A stretch of 32,792 nt of DNA from Bacilli bacterium. GTDB lineage: Bacteria > Bacillota_I > Bacilli_A > Izemoplasmatales > Hujiaoplasmataceae. Below the pieces are notes generated by a model that saw only the letters and a program-made list of their open reading frames with translations, searched no databases and was not told where the DNA came from. Position 1 is the first letter of the stretch. Every line of letters begins with the position of its first letter. This document shows, one piece after another, positions 8,340 to 16,473 of this stretch. Position numbers and translations under genes: made by a program. The stretch covers positions 1 through 32,792 of the forward strand of contig JAFGQH010000064.1 in assembly GCA_016935815.1 (NCBI GenBank). The letters run 5' to 3'.

Positions 8340-9081
8340 ACAGCACATCTCCTAGATGAAAGATCCGTAACACTTCTTTTGTATATTCGCCTGATCTTTC
8401 ATAGATATATAATGGTTCTTCCACAATCAAACTTCCGTGATTGCCGTTAAACTTGGCTTCCACCATGACCATTGTAGCAGGTTTGTCATGTTTGGTAAAA
8501 ACGAATCTCATGCGTTTCACGATGAATCTGTTTTCTTGGAAACGTAGAAAGATTTCATCTATTCGATTTGCTCGATGAATCATGAAGAATGTTCCGCCCG
8601 TGGATACCATTTGTTTTGCAGCTTGAATAACGCCTTCCAAATCGATCGTGATTTCATGTCTAGCCATGGTTTGACTATCCAATTTATTCACAAACGAAGA
8701 ATCATGATATTTAAAGAACGGAGGATTGACTGTCACGATATCAATACTATTGGCCGGAAGAATGGATCGTAGATCGCGCATATCACACTTCGTTATCGTG
8801 ACCTGGTTTTCCAAAGCATTCAAAACAACGCTCTTTTTTGCCAATTCAATCATATCATCTTGAATCTCAATTCCAATGATAGGTTTGTCTGTTTTCAAAG
8901 ATAAATAGAAAGGTATCGGTCCAAGACCGGTACCTAGATCCAGTATCTTGTTTGCTTTTTGGTTTATGCGTACAAAATCCCCCAGTAGCAAAGAGTCCAA
9001 TGAGAATCGGAATAAGTCTTTCCTCTGAATGATTTTTAGTCCGTCATATGCCAACAAGTCATGAATCTCTTCTCTTATCAT
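8311..9081 (-). CDS. trmN6: tRNA1(Val) A37 N6-methyltransferase family protein
   Basis: 256 residues. Class I SAM-dependent methyltransferase: motif I is ILDLGTGLGPIPFYL (about residues 46-60), the acidic loop is GIEIQDDM (70-77), and motif IV is NPPF (119-122), which marks N6-adenine methyltransferases. Homologue of Bacillus YabB and E. coli YfiC/TrmN6. The exact substrate is inferred from the family and the conserved position between ricT and rsmI. A GAGGAA site precedes the ATG, which lies one base past the ricT stop. Confidence 0.9.
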   Translation of the reverse strand: MIREEIHDLLAYDGLKIIQRKDLFRFSLDSLLLGDFVRINQKANKILDLGTGLGPIPFYLSLKTDKPIIGIEIQDDMIELAKKSVVLNALENQVTITKCDMRDLRSILPANSIDIVTVNPPFFKYHDSSFVNKLDSQTMARHEITIDLEGVIQAAKQMVSTGGTFFMIHRANRIDEIFLRFQENRFIVKRMRFVFTKHDKPATMVMVEAKFNGNHGSLIVEEPLYIYERSGEYTKEVLRIFHLGDVLYDSQSELSE

Positions 9082-9082
9082 A

Positions 9083-9943
9083 TTATTCCTCGAGATTCAA
9101 CAATTCTTTGTCTTCTACAGAAAGATCATCTTGTGCGTTGTCAGTTTCATATCCGGCAAGTTCGTTCACGCTGTAATTGTGAAGAGACCCATCCATCATG
9201 ACGGTGACTTGTTGCATGATATAATTCACTTGAGACACGGTTCCCATACCATCAGGGGTTTGCACTTTCGAGTTCAACTTAGGCATGCTCTTGCGCATTT
9301 CTTTATAATTATCATCTTCATATTTGATACAGCACAACAACTTTCCGCAAATACCGGAAATGTTATTCGGATTCAATGAAAGATTTTGATTTTTTGCCAT
9401 TTTGATAGATACCGGTTGGAATTCCGTTAGGAATCTCGTGCAACAGGTTTCTCTTCCGCACGGTCCAAGTCCACCTAAGACTTTCGCTCCGTCTCTCGTT
9501 CCCACTTGCCGAAGTTCGATTCTGACATGGAATTCATTTGCCAGATCTTTAACCAATTCACGGAAATCAACGCGACCTTCCGCGTTGAAATAGATGATCA
9601 GTTTAGAACGATCAAGCGTGTATTCACAATTGAGAAGTTTCATCTCCAACCGATTCTTCTTGACGAACTCTTCGGTTTTTTTGAGTACGATTGGTTCGCG
9701 TTCCGCGTTCTCTTCGTTATCGCGAAGATCATATTCATTTGCAAGTCTGACAATCGGTTTTAATGGCGAGACTAGTTCCTCGTTCTTGATTGTCATGCGT
9801 TCGCTGACAACCGTGCCTAACTCAATTCCTCTTGCGGTTTCTACCACAACTTTGTCACCTAAGGTGACATTGATATTCGATGTATCGAAATAGTATTTTT
9901 TACCGAGGCGATTAAATTGAATCGCTACTACAGTGTGTTCCAT
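9083..9943 (-). CDS. ricT: PSP1 domain protein RicT (YaaT)
   Basis: 286 residues. PSP1-domain protein homologous to Bacillus YaaT/RicT. The cysteine cluster is intact: Cys162, Cys167 and Cys168 in GPCGRETCC, and Cys199, Cys204 and Cys205 in GICGKLLCC. In Bacillus RicT, with RicA and RicF, forms an Fe-S complex that acts with RNase Y in mRNA processing. Neither RicA nor RicF is in this window. The ATG lies inside the 3' end of holB (32-bp overlap) with an AGAGG site, so translation is likely coupled. The C-terminus is acidic. Confidence 0.93.
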   Translation of the reverse strand: MEHTVVAIQFNRLGKKYYFDTSNINVTLGDKVVVETARGIELGTVVSERMTIKNEELVSPLKPIVRLANEYDLRDNEENAEREPIVLKKTEEFVKKNRLEMKLLNCEYTLDRSKLIIYFNAEGRVDFRELVKDLANEFHVRIELRQVGTRDGAKVLGGLGPCGRETCCTRFLTEFQPVSIKMAKNQNLSLNPNNISGICGKLLCCIKYEDDNYKEMRKSMPKLNSKVQTPDGMGTVSQVNYIMQQVTVMMDGSLHNYSVNELAGYETDNAQDDLSVEDKELLNLEE

Positions 9944-10943
9944 ATTTGTAACCTCTTTCTAAGCAAGTTAGCATTTTATCAAATGCCAGTTTGTTGTTGA
10001 TGTTGAATTTCAGTCTTGATTTCAGACTAAGCATATCGGATAGATTTTCTTCGATGTATTTTTGAGACATTTTCTCAGACAATTGTTTGATCGTATCAGA
10101 TTCGTCCATAAAACAAATATCATCTAGATGTCTAAGTTGGAAATTAAGAATGTCTTTTTCATAGATGATCATCAATGTTAAAAAGAAATCCGTTAATTCC
10201 AGATCATTGAGAATCAAATTGCTTTGTTCGCGGAACAATAACAAAGGCGATTCGGATTTGGTGCTGAAAGAATGATAGATCTTCGTGACCAAATCGATGA
10301 TTCCGGTCATATTGGCATCGTTAGCGATTTTAATCGCAGACCCCATATCAACCGTATATTCGCTGATTGCTGCGGCAATATTTTTATCAATGTCATTTTC
10401 AATCAATTGACGCCGAATGATGCTTCGGTCAATCGGTTTGAAATGAAGAATCTCAGCTCTGGATACGATTGTTTTCAACAATGCATCATAGTTTTCTGTG
10501 ATTAGAACCTGGTAGATTTCTGATCCTGGTTCCTCCATTGTCTTTAGCAAGGTATTTGCTGAAGTCAAATTCAATTTATCTGCTTCCTCGATAATATAGA
10601 CGCGTGGTCCCGGTTCGACGGAAGCTTTCGAAAACTCATTGATCAGATCTTGAATCTGTTCTTTCTTGATCACTTTTCCAAGTGGTCTGACATAGAAAAG
10701 ATTTGGATGATTGCCACTGTCGACTCTTCGACAATTGTGGCATTCATTGCATGGATTGAATCCTTCGGGATTTGTGCATAACAAAGATTTCGCAAATAAT
10801 AAAGCCGTGCTCCTCTTCTTGGTTCCGTTTGGACCTTCGAAAATATAGGAATGGGAAATACGGTCAAGTGTATGACTATTCTCCATTATAGTTGCGATCT
10901 CATTCTGAAATCCTTTGATTTCATCCCAGGATTGTAATACCAT
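9912..10943 (-). CDS. holB: DNA polymerase III delta' subunit
   Basis: 343 residues. AAA+ clamp-loader subunit. The zinc-binding Cys56, Cys65, Cys68 and Cys71 are present. The P-loop is degenerate (GPNGTKKRS, residues 37-45), as in delta' subunits that do not hydrolyse ATP. The arginine-finger motif usually written SRC is SRA here (161-163), keeping the arginine but losing the cysteine. TLLKTMEEPG is the conserved sensor region. It starts 12 bp after tmk and overlaps ricT. In Bacillus darA (yaaQ) and yaaR lie between tmk and holB; both are absent here. Confidence 0.93.
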   Translation of the reverse strand: MVLQSWDEIKGFQNEIATIMENSHTLDRISHSYIFEGPNGTKKRSTALLFAKSLLCTNPEGFNPCNECHNCRRVDSGNHPNLFYVRPLGKVIKKEQIQDLINEFSKASVEPGPRVYIIEEADKLNLTSANTLLKTMEEPGSEIYQVLITENYDALLKTIVSRAEILHFKPIDRSIIRRQLIENDIDKNIAAAISEYTVDMGSAIKIANDANMTGIIDLVTKIYHSFSTKSESPLLLFREQSNLILNDLELTDFFLTLMIIYEKDILNFQLRHLDDICFMDESDTIKQLSEKMSQKYIEENLSDMLSLKSRLKFNINNKLAFDKMLTCLERGYKYGTHCSSDSI

Positions 10944-10955
10944 GCGAACTCCTTC

Positions 10956-11579
10956 CTAAAGAATCGTTTCGATCAATTCGATTGCGTCGCTGGCAACCGA
11001 CTCCTTGTCTTGTTCTCCGTTGATCTTCTTGATGCGATTCGGATAACGTTTGATCAATTCCAAATATCCTTGATAAATTTCTTCATGGAAATTCAGCGGC
11101 TCCAAGTCTAAACGATTTTTTTCTCTCTCTTCGGTTGAAAAGACTCTCTTCAACCCGATTTCCGGTCTGACATCAACAAAGATTGTCAGGTCAGGAAAGA
11201 ATGAATCGATTGCGAACATGTTGATCGCGAGCACGTTTTCAAGTCCTAAATGTCTACCAATTCCTTGATATGCCAAAGAACTATCGACATAACGATCACA
11301 TAATACAATTTTACCTTCCAATAAAGCTGGTTTGATTTTCTGATTCAGATGTTGACTTCTGGAAGCTGCATATAACAACGCTTCCGTTCTCGGATCCATT
11401 TCCGTATGATTCACATCATGGATGATATCTCTGATTTTCTCGGAAATTGAGATTCCACCCGGTTCCCGGGTCACAAGAACATCATAGCCTTTGTCCTTTA
11501 AAAACTTCTCTACTATCTTGATTATCGAAGTTTTTCCAGATCCATCCGGACCTTCAAAACTGATAAATTTACCTTTCAT
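10956..11579 (-). CDS. tmk: Thymidylate kinase
   Basis: 207 residues. Phosphorylates dTMP to dTDP for DNA synthesis. The P-loop is FEGPDGSGKTS (about 8-18), TREPGG (37-42) binds the nucleotide, and DRYVDSSLAYQG (about 95-106) carries the DR and dTMP-binding residues. The LID region has EEREKNRLDLE. First gene of the cluster running to metG, with a promoter directly upstream and an AGGTGA site before the ATG. It is divergent from the metal ABC transporter. Confidence 0.96.
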   Translation of the reverse strand: MKGKFISFEGPDGSGKTSIIKIVEKFLKDKGYDVLVTREPGGISISEKIRDIIHDVNHTEMDPRTEALLYAASRSQHLNQKIKPALLEGKIVLCDRYVDSSLAYQGIGRHLGLENVLAINMFAIDSFFPDLTIFVDVRPEIGLKRVFSTEEREKNRLDLEPLNFHEEIYQGYLELIKRYPNRIKKINGEQDKESVASDAIELIETIL

Positions 11580-11602
11580 ACGTTCACCTGCTTTACCTTT
11601 AT

Positions 11603-11631
11603 ATTATCTCATAATTGCACGGATTTTTAAA
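11603..11631 (-). promoter_or_regulatory. Promoter of the tmk-holB-ricT-trmN6-rsmI-metG cluster
   Basis: On the minus strand: TTTAAA (11631-11626, 4 of 6 to consensus), a 17-base spacer, and GATAAT (11608-11603, 5 of 6) preceded by TGA, an extended -10. It sits about 24 bases upstream of the tmk start and faces away from the metal-transporter promoter in the same 111-bp intergenic region. Confidence 0.55.
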
Positions 11632-11660
11632 CAAAATTATTTTATTATACTATATTCGTA

Positions 11661-11669
11661 TGATACAAT
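11661..11669 (+). promoter_or_regulatory. Tentative extended -10 promoter of the metal ABC operon
   Basis: TGATACAAT matches the extended -10 form with one mismatch. It overlaps the short perfect palindrome GTATGATAC (11658-11666). A second option is TTGCAC (11615-11620) with TATTTT 17 bases downstream. With the first, the leader would be only about 15 bases. No recognised Zur, AdcR or MntR operator was identified. Confidence 0.35.
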
Positions 11670-11690
11670 ATACAAGAAGGAAGTTGAAAT

Positions 11691-12359
11691 ATGCTGATAG
11701 AAATCAAGAACCTCTCATTTGCATACGGTCACAGAACCGTCATTAATGGTTTATCACACACAATTAATTCCGGTGATTATCTTGTCATTCAAGGTAAAAA
11801 CGGGACTGGTAAAACGACATTGATTAAGTGTTTGTTGGGAATCAATTCTGTCAAAAACGGAATGATTTTTTTCGATGGACAAGATATCAATGTTTTTGGT
11901 GGTTGGACGCGGTTTGGCTATGTAAGTCAAAACTTGGATGATTTCAACTATGAATTTCCTTTGACTGTGGAAGAACTGTTGAAGTTTTCTTCCATTACCA
12001 AGATGCAACAAAGTAATTATTTGAAACATTTGGATCAAATGGGTATATTGGATATCGTCAATCAAAACATTAACTCATTATCTGGGGGTCAACTACAGCG
12101 CGTGTTTATCGTAAGGGCGATGTTGAACAATCCTCAAGTTTTGATTTTGGATGAACCAACGGCTTCAATCGACAAACAAAATACTGCTTTTTTCTATAAA
12201 ACTGTTGAAGAATTAAACAAATTAGGAATTACTATCATCTTGATTACACATACGGAGTCTTTGGAACACATCAATTACTCTCATCGTTTAACGATGTCTT
12301 TGGACCTTACTACAGAAGTGGAACGAAAAATCCCGATCGAGGTGGTGAACAAATTATGA
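11691..12359 (+). CDS. Zinc/manganese-type ABC transporter ATPase
   Basis: 222 residues. All ABC motifs are present: Walker A GKNGTGKTT, the signature LSGGQLQR, Walker B VLILDEPTAS and the H-loop ILITHTE. It belongs to the ZnuC/AdcC/MntA-like group, judged mainly by the permease next to it. An AGAAGGAAG ribosome site precedes the ATG. Its end overlaps the permease start by 4 bases. No solute-binding lipoprotein gene (ZnuA/AdcA type) is adjacent, so the receptor must be elsewhere. Zn versus Mn cannot be decided from sequence. Confidence 0.88.
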   Translation: MLIEIKNLSFAYGHRTVINGLSHTINSGDYLVIQGKNGTGKTTLIKCLLGINSVKNGMIFFDGQDINVFGGWTRFGYVSQNLDDFNYEFPLTVEELLKFSSITKMQQSNYLKHLDQMGILDIVNQNINSLSGGQLQRVFIVRAMLNNPQVLILDEPTASIDKQNTAFFYKTVEELNKLGITIILITHTESLEHINYSHRLTMSLDLTTEVERKIPIEVVNKL

Positions 12360-13231
12360 TTACCCTATCCTTCTTCCAGGATTTGTTCCAACAGGATTTC
12401 ATGTTAAGGGCGTTGCTCACAGGGATCATTTTAGGGGCGTTGGCGCCACTGATTGGCTCGATTGTTGTCGTGAGACGATTGTCTTTCATCGCTGATACTT
12501 TGGGTCACTTCTCCTTGGTCGGTATATCTGTGAGTTTGTATATCTCAACATTTGGAATTTCCTTCTTTTTGGAGAAACCACTCTATTTGGGGCTTCTATT
12601 TTCTGTCATCGGCGGATTATTGATTGAGTTGTTCCGACGATCGTATAAGAATTACAAAGAAATTTCCATGGTCATTGTTATCAGTTTGGGCTCTGCAATG
12701 AGCGCTATTTTCTTCTCGCTCGCAAAGAAAACTGGCTCATTGTATCAATACCTGTTCGGATCTATCTTGACAGTTACCAATTACTATCTAATGTTGATAT
12801 TTATCACGGCGATTATCGTTTTGGTTTTGTTTATGCTGTTTGGAAAACAAATCTTATCTGTCAGTTTTGATGAAACAACCGCAAGATTTCTCGGCATCAA
12901 TGTTAATTTATTCCAATTTGTTTTTATGATAGTATTATCAATGGTTGTTTCTGTTTTACTGGAATCCGTCGGTGTATTATTGATATCCTCCATGATGATC
13001 ATTCCTGTTGCTTCCGCGATGAGATTTGGTTGGAGTTATCGATCGACCTTAATCATCTCGATTGTCTTTTCCGAATTGTCAATCCTCCTTGGTCTTTGGC
13101 TTGCCTACTCATTTATCATTCCAAGTGGCGCAGCGATTGTATCGGTCAATGTATTGATATTATTGATTGTATCGGTTATCAAAAAACTTGTTGTCAAACG
13201 TAACATATCCAAACTGGATCAATTGAAATAG
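12356..13231 (+). CDS. Zinc/manganese-type ABC transporter permease
   Basis: 291 residues with about eight to nine hydrophobic segments. Family marks are the N-terminal MLRALLTGIILGALAPLIGS, RRLSFIADTLGHFSLVGIS, LFGSILTV, the FDETTARFLGINV cytoplasmic loop and LLISSMMIIPVASA near the C-terminus, as in ZnuB/AdcB/MntC-type ABC-3 permeases. It forms a membrane channel with the ATPase encoded just before it (ATGA overlap) for metal import. The C-terminal tail is basic. Confidence 0.92.
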   Translation: MITLSFFQDLFQQDFMLRALLTGIILGALAPLIGSIVVVRRLSFIADTLGHFSLVGISVSLYISTFGISFFLEKPLYLGLLFSVIGGLLIELFRRSYKNYKEISMVIVISLGSAMSAIFFSLAKKTGSLYQYLFGSILTVTNYYLMLIFITAIIVLVLFMLFGKQILSVSFDETTARFLGINVNLFQFVFMIVLSMVVSVLLESVGVLLISSMMIIPVASAMRFGWSYRSTLIISIVFSELSILLGLWLAYSFIIPSGAAIVSVNVLILLIVSVIKKLVVKRNISKLDQLK

Positions 13232-13243
13232 GAGGAATTTGTC

Positions 13244-13654
13244 ATGTATCAGCTAGAAAACGAAGTACGCTATTACGAGACAGACATGCAAAAGATCGTC
13301 CATCACTCCAATTATCTACGCTGGTTTGAATTGGTTCGAACCAAATATTTGGAAGCAATCGGAATCTCGATTCTCGAAATTGAAAACAGCGGCGTATATT
13401 ACGTTTTAAAAGAGGCCCACTTAGATTATGTCAAGCCGGTCAAATATGGAGAATCGGTTACTCTGAAATGCAAACTGGTCAAATACAACGGCATTCGCCT
13501 GGTACATCAATATGAAATCTCTGTGAATGGTGAAATCCGTTGTACTGGAGAAACCACATTGGTCAATGTAAATACAGAAACGATGCTGCCAATCAATTTC
13601 AAGAAAGCCAATCCGAAATTCTACGAAATTATTCGCAGCACCATAGAAGAATAA
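13244..13654 (+). CDS. YbgC/4HBT-type acyl-CoA thioesterase
   Basis: 136 residues, a single hotdog domain. The YbgC signature YYETDMQKIVHHSNYLRWFE near the N-terminus has the catalytic Asp of the ETD motif and the following HSNY segment. Members hydrolyse acyl-CoA or acyl-ACP thioesters; the substrate is not predictable. A consensus AGGAGG site lies before the ATG. It follows the metal permease by 12 bp and is presumably on the same transcript, with no obvious functional link to metal uptake. Confidence 0.88.
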   Translation: MYQLENEVRYYETDMQKIVHHSNYLRWFELVRTKYLEAIGISILEIENSGVYYVLKEAHLDYVKPVKYGESVTLKCKLVKYNGIRLVHQYEISVNGEIRCTGETTLVNVNTETMLPINFKKANPKFYEIIRSTIEE

Positions 13655-13660
13655 AAAAAC

Positions 13661-13689
13661 AAAGATGAGTCGAACGACTCATCTTTTTA
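13661..13689. terminator. Bidirectional terminator between the thioesterase gene and truA
   Basis: Inverted repeat AAAGATGAGT/ACTCATCTTT around CGAACG (13661-13686), flanked by an A-run on the left and a T-run on the right. It can therefore terminate the plus-strand metal operon and, read the other way, the ecf-truA transcript. The truA stop codon (13689-13687) directly abuts the hairpin. Confidence 0.85.
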
Positions 13690-14652
13690 ATAGTTGATAG
13701 TTTCCAAATATAATCCCGTAGCCGGTGCCATGTGTTTTGTGTGAATCCGTCCTCTCTCGTCCAAAATCTCGAGAATATCCATATTGAGTTTTCCTTTTGA
13801 TATCTCTACCAAAGTGTATACCAGAATACGAATCATATAACGCAAGAACCCATCTCCAATGAATGTCAGAATCACTCCATCTTTAGAGACTTCACATTTG
13901 GTTTCAAAAATCGTCCGTATTGTTGAATCCGGTTCACCCTTGCAAAAACTTGAAAAATCGTGAGTTCCCTCAATTTTCTTCAATTGTTCTTTTAGAACGG
14001 AAACATTCAACCCGGAAACAACCCATTCATAATGAATCCGAAACGGATCCTTTTCTTTTGTTCTGATATGGTAGGAATATTCTTTGCTGAAGACATCATA
14101 CCTTGAGTGAAATAGTGGATGTGTTTCCTCCACCGATTTCACTAGCATATCATTTGGCAATTGATAGTTTAAGAATTCGCGCCAACGTTCATTGGTCAAG
14201 GATTTGGTACTGTCAAAATGAAAAACATAATTCTTTGCGTGCACACCTGCATCCGTTCTGGATGCGCCTTGCACCAAAGTTTCTTCTCCATTGACACTGG
14301 ACACAACACGCGTTAATTCTCCTTGAATCGTGGTTTGATTGTGCTGCACCTGGTATCCTGCGTATCCATGTCCATCATATGACATGATGCCTTTATATCT
14401 TTGATAGTTCAGTTCTTTTTTTACAAGTACAATACGTTGGATAAAATCGCCGTCAAAGCCCACCTTTACGGGATTTCCTTGCTTGCTATAACCATACAGC
14501 ATATGCGAGTTTTGAATCGGTTTTAAGGTCCACCCTCTAAACTCATCCGGGTGTTCTACAATGACTTTATGAACGGCGTCCCTGCCTAGATGAACTTCAT
14601 TGTTATACTTCAAGCCAATATCCTTGGCAAGTGTCTCATAGGTGAATTCCAT
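13687..14652 (-). CDS. truA: tRNA pseudouridine synthase TruA with extra N-terminal domain
   Basis: 321 residues from the ATG at 14652, which shares a base with the ecfT stop (TAATG) and has an AAGGTGA site seven bases upstream; the longer reading from 14691 would overlap ecfT. The canonical TruA part starts near residue 85 (YKGIMSYDGHGYAGYQ). The catalytic Asp134 is in SRTDAGVHA, and YSYHI and FLRYMIRILV are also conserved. It makes pseudouridine at tRNA positions 38-40. Residues 1-82 are an additional hydrophilic domain (TYETLAKDIGLKYNN, FRGWTLKPIQ, VKVGFDGDFIQRIVLV) that ordinary TruA lacks. I do not recognise it; its start looks like a small helical or HTH-like segment. Confidence 0.93.
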   Translation of the reverse strand: MEFTYETLAKDIGLKYNNEVHLGRDAVHKVIVEHPDEFRGWTLKPIQNSHMLYGYSKQGNPVKVGFDGDFIQRIVLVKKELNYQRYKGIMSYDGHGYAGYQVQHNQTTIQGELTRVVSSVNGEETLVQGASRTDAGVHAKNYVFHFDSTKSLTNERWREFLNYQLPNDMLVKSVEETHPLFHSRYDVFSKEYSYHIRTKEKDPFRIHYEWVVSGLNVSVLKEQLKKIEGTHDFSSFCKGEPDSTIRTIFETKCEVSKDGVILTFIGDGFLRYMIRILVYTLVEISKGKLNMDILEILDERGRIHTKHMAPATGLYLETINY

Positions 14653-15617
14653 TATAGCATCACCTTGACTAATATTGTTCCAGCAAAACAAGCGAGTGTA
14701 AATAATCCGGTATAAATATCAATGATTGAAAATCTTAATATATTGATTCTTGTTCGTTTCTCACCGGGAACAAAATTCCTAGATTCCATAGCGTCAGCGA
14801 GTTCTTCGCTTCGCATAAAAGCAATGATAAACATTGGTACCAAAAGCGAAATGATCTGTTTTAATTTGTCCTTCAATTTTCCTTCTGAGAAATCCGCTCC
14901 TCGACTCGCTTGCGCTGCCATGATCTTTTGCGCTTCATCAAATATTGTAGGAATGTATCGAAGACTGATCGATATGATCAACGCGAAATCTTCCGAATTG
15001 AAGCCAATCTTTTTCAACGGATGCATCAAACGTTCTAATCCTTGGGTCAAATCCGTTGGTTTCGTTGTTAAAGTCAAAACTGTAGTGAGAGTAATGATGA
15101 TTAAAAGACGCAGTACGACAAACACAGACATTTCAACACCTTTTTCATAAATCGTCAATTGGAAGAAATAAAAGTCTGGTTGAAATGTGATATATCTGAA
15201 ATTGAAATAGAGTGCAAAAGCAAAGGCAAGGAATAATAGAATCTTAAACTTTCCAAATCGAAGTAAGATTCTCCAAAGAACAAAGATTAAAACAGCAGAG
15301 ATTATACTGTAGAGATTGAAATGCATTGTAGCTGTAGATAAGACAGTACCTTCTGTATTCAATGCGATTTGGAAGATGAATGTGAACACCAATAAAATGA
15401 ATATCGGTTTTAACCCTCGCACCACTTTAAAGAGTGATATTCTACCAATCAAGAGTATAACGACTGCAATCCCAATCGCAATCAATAATTGAACAATTGT
15501 TTGCAACATGAATACGGAAATCATCAAGAAGAATATTGCGATGATTTTTGTCCGCGGATCCAATTTGTAAAAGAACCCATTACCAGGAATGTATTGCCCG
15601 ATGATGATGCTATTCAT
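14652..15617 (-). CDS. ecfT: ECF transporter transmembrane subunit EcfT, enlarged
   Basis: 321 residues, versus about 265 in Bacillus. The start is shown by MNSIIIGQYIPGNGFFYKLDPRTK, close to the Bacillus protein. EcfT couples the two ATPases to interchangeable S-components for vitamin and metal uptake. The first coupling motif is AQASRGADF (235-243); the second, usually A-R-G, reads ESRNF (278-282). Residues about 93-148 are an insertion relative to Bacillus EcfT, rich in Leu, Phe and Ile and able to form one or two extra membrane segments. The start lies inside the end of ecfA2 (8-bp overlap). Confidence 0.93.
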   Translation of the reverse strand: MNSIIIGQYIPGNGFFYKLDPRTKIIAIFFLMISVFMLQTIVQLLIAIGIAVVILLIGRISLFKVVRGLKPIFILLVFTFIFQIALNTEGTVLSTATMHFNLYSIISAVLIFVLWRILLRFGKFKILLFLAFAFALYFNFRYITFQPDFYFFQLTIYEKGVEMSVFVVLRLLIIITLTTVLTLTTKPTDLTQGLERLMHPLKKIGFNSEDFALIISISLRYIPTIFDEAQKIMAAQASRGADFSEGKLKDKLKQIISLLVPMFIIAFMRSEELADAMESRNFVPGEKRTRINILRFSIIDIYTGLFTLACFAGTILVKVML

Positions 15618-16473
15618 GCTTCATCACCCGCCTTACTTCTTTGGCAGCTGCCTCTGGTGTTTTTTGATAGACATCCAGATTGAGATTGAGTTTTTCATTT
15701 AATTGTTTCAAAGCTTTGACGGTGTTCGGCAAATCCAAATGGTTTTGTTCGATGATATCGCTTTGGAACAATTTATCCGGTGTACCATCAAAAGTCAATT
15801 CTCCATCTTTTAATACAATCACCCGTTTGAAATAGCGATAAACCAAATCCATATCATGAGTGATAATGATAATAGATTTGTTGGTCTTTTTATGAATATC
15901 TGAAAACAGATTCATTAGGACTTGTCTTCCATATGGGTCGAGTCCACTTGTTGGTTCATCCAAAACCAAAACCTTAGGATCGATTGCCAATATTCCGGCA
16001 ATGCTGACGCGTTTCTTTTCTCCCCCTGAAAGGTTGAATGGGTTACGATTCAAATAGCTATCATCAAGACCAACAAGCGACAAAGCTTCTCTTGCTAGAG
16101 TCTTTGCTTTCTCGGAATCCACTTTAAAGTTGAGCGGACCAAACATAATGTCTTTTTCAACCGTTTCTTCAAACAATTGGTACTCCGGGAATTGAAATAC
16201 CAGACCGACTTGACGTCTTAAATCATTGTACTTAATTTTCTTATTGCGTTTTTTGGTGACTTCACTGCCAAAAATCTCCACCGACCCATCGGTTGGGAAC
16301 ATCAGTGCATTCATATGTTTGGCTAATGTCGATTTTCCGGATCCGGTATGACCAACCAAGGCGATAAACTCGTTTGTTCCTTCAATGGATAGATTGATAT
16401 CTTGAATTGCCTTATATGTTTTCTTCGTGTAGGAAGAATACTCGTGACTTACGTTTCGGAAACGTATTCCCAT
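15610..16473 (-). CDS. ecfA2: ECF transporter ATPase EcfA2
   Basis: 287 residues. Walker A GHTGSGKSTL, Q-loop FQFPEYQLFEETV, signature LSGGEKKR, Walker B VLVLDEPTSGLDP and H-loop ITHDMD are all present. The PEYQLFEE stretch is typical of EcfA2. It pairs with EcfA1 as a heterodimer on EcfT. The ATG overlaps the ecfA1 end by 25 bp and has AGGAGA five bases upstream, which supports this start and translational coupling. Confidence 0.96.
   Translation of the reverse strand: MGIRFRNVSHEYSSYTKKTYKAIQDINLSIEGTNEFIALVGHTGSGKSTLAKHMNALMFPTDGSVEIFGSEVTKKRNKKIKYNDLRRQVGLVFQFPEYQLFEETVEKDIMFGPLNFKVDSEKAKTLAREALSLVGLDDSYLNRNPFNLSGGEKKRVSIAGILAIDPKVLVLDEPTSGLDPYGRQVLMNLFSDIHKKTNKSIIIITHDMDLVYRYFKRVIVLKDGELTFDGTPDKLFQSDIIEQNHLDLPNTVKALKQLNEKLNLNLDVYQKTPEAAAKEVRRVMKHE

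Noticed and set aside
11640-11690. Zur or MntR operator upstream of the metal transporter
   Set aside because: Only the 9-base palindrome GTATGATAC is seen, which does not match the known operators I can recall.
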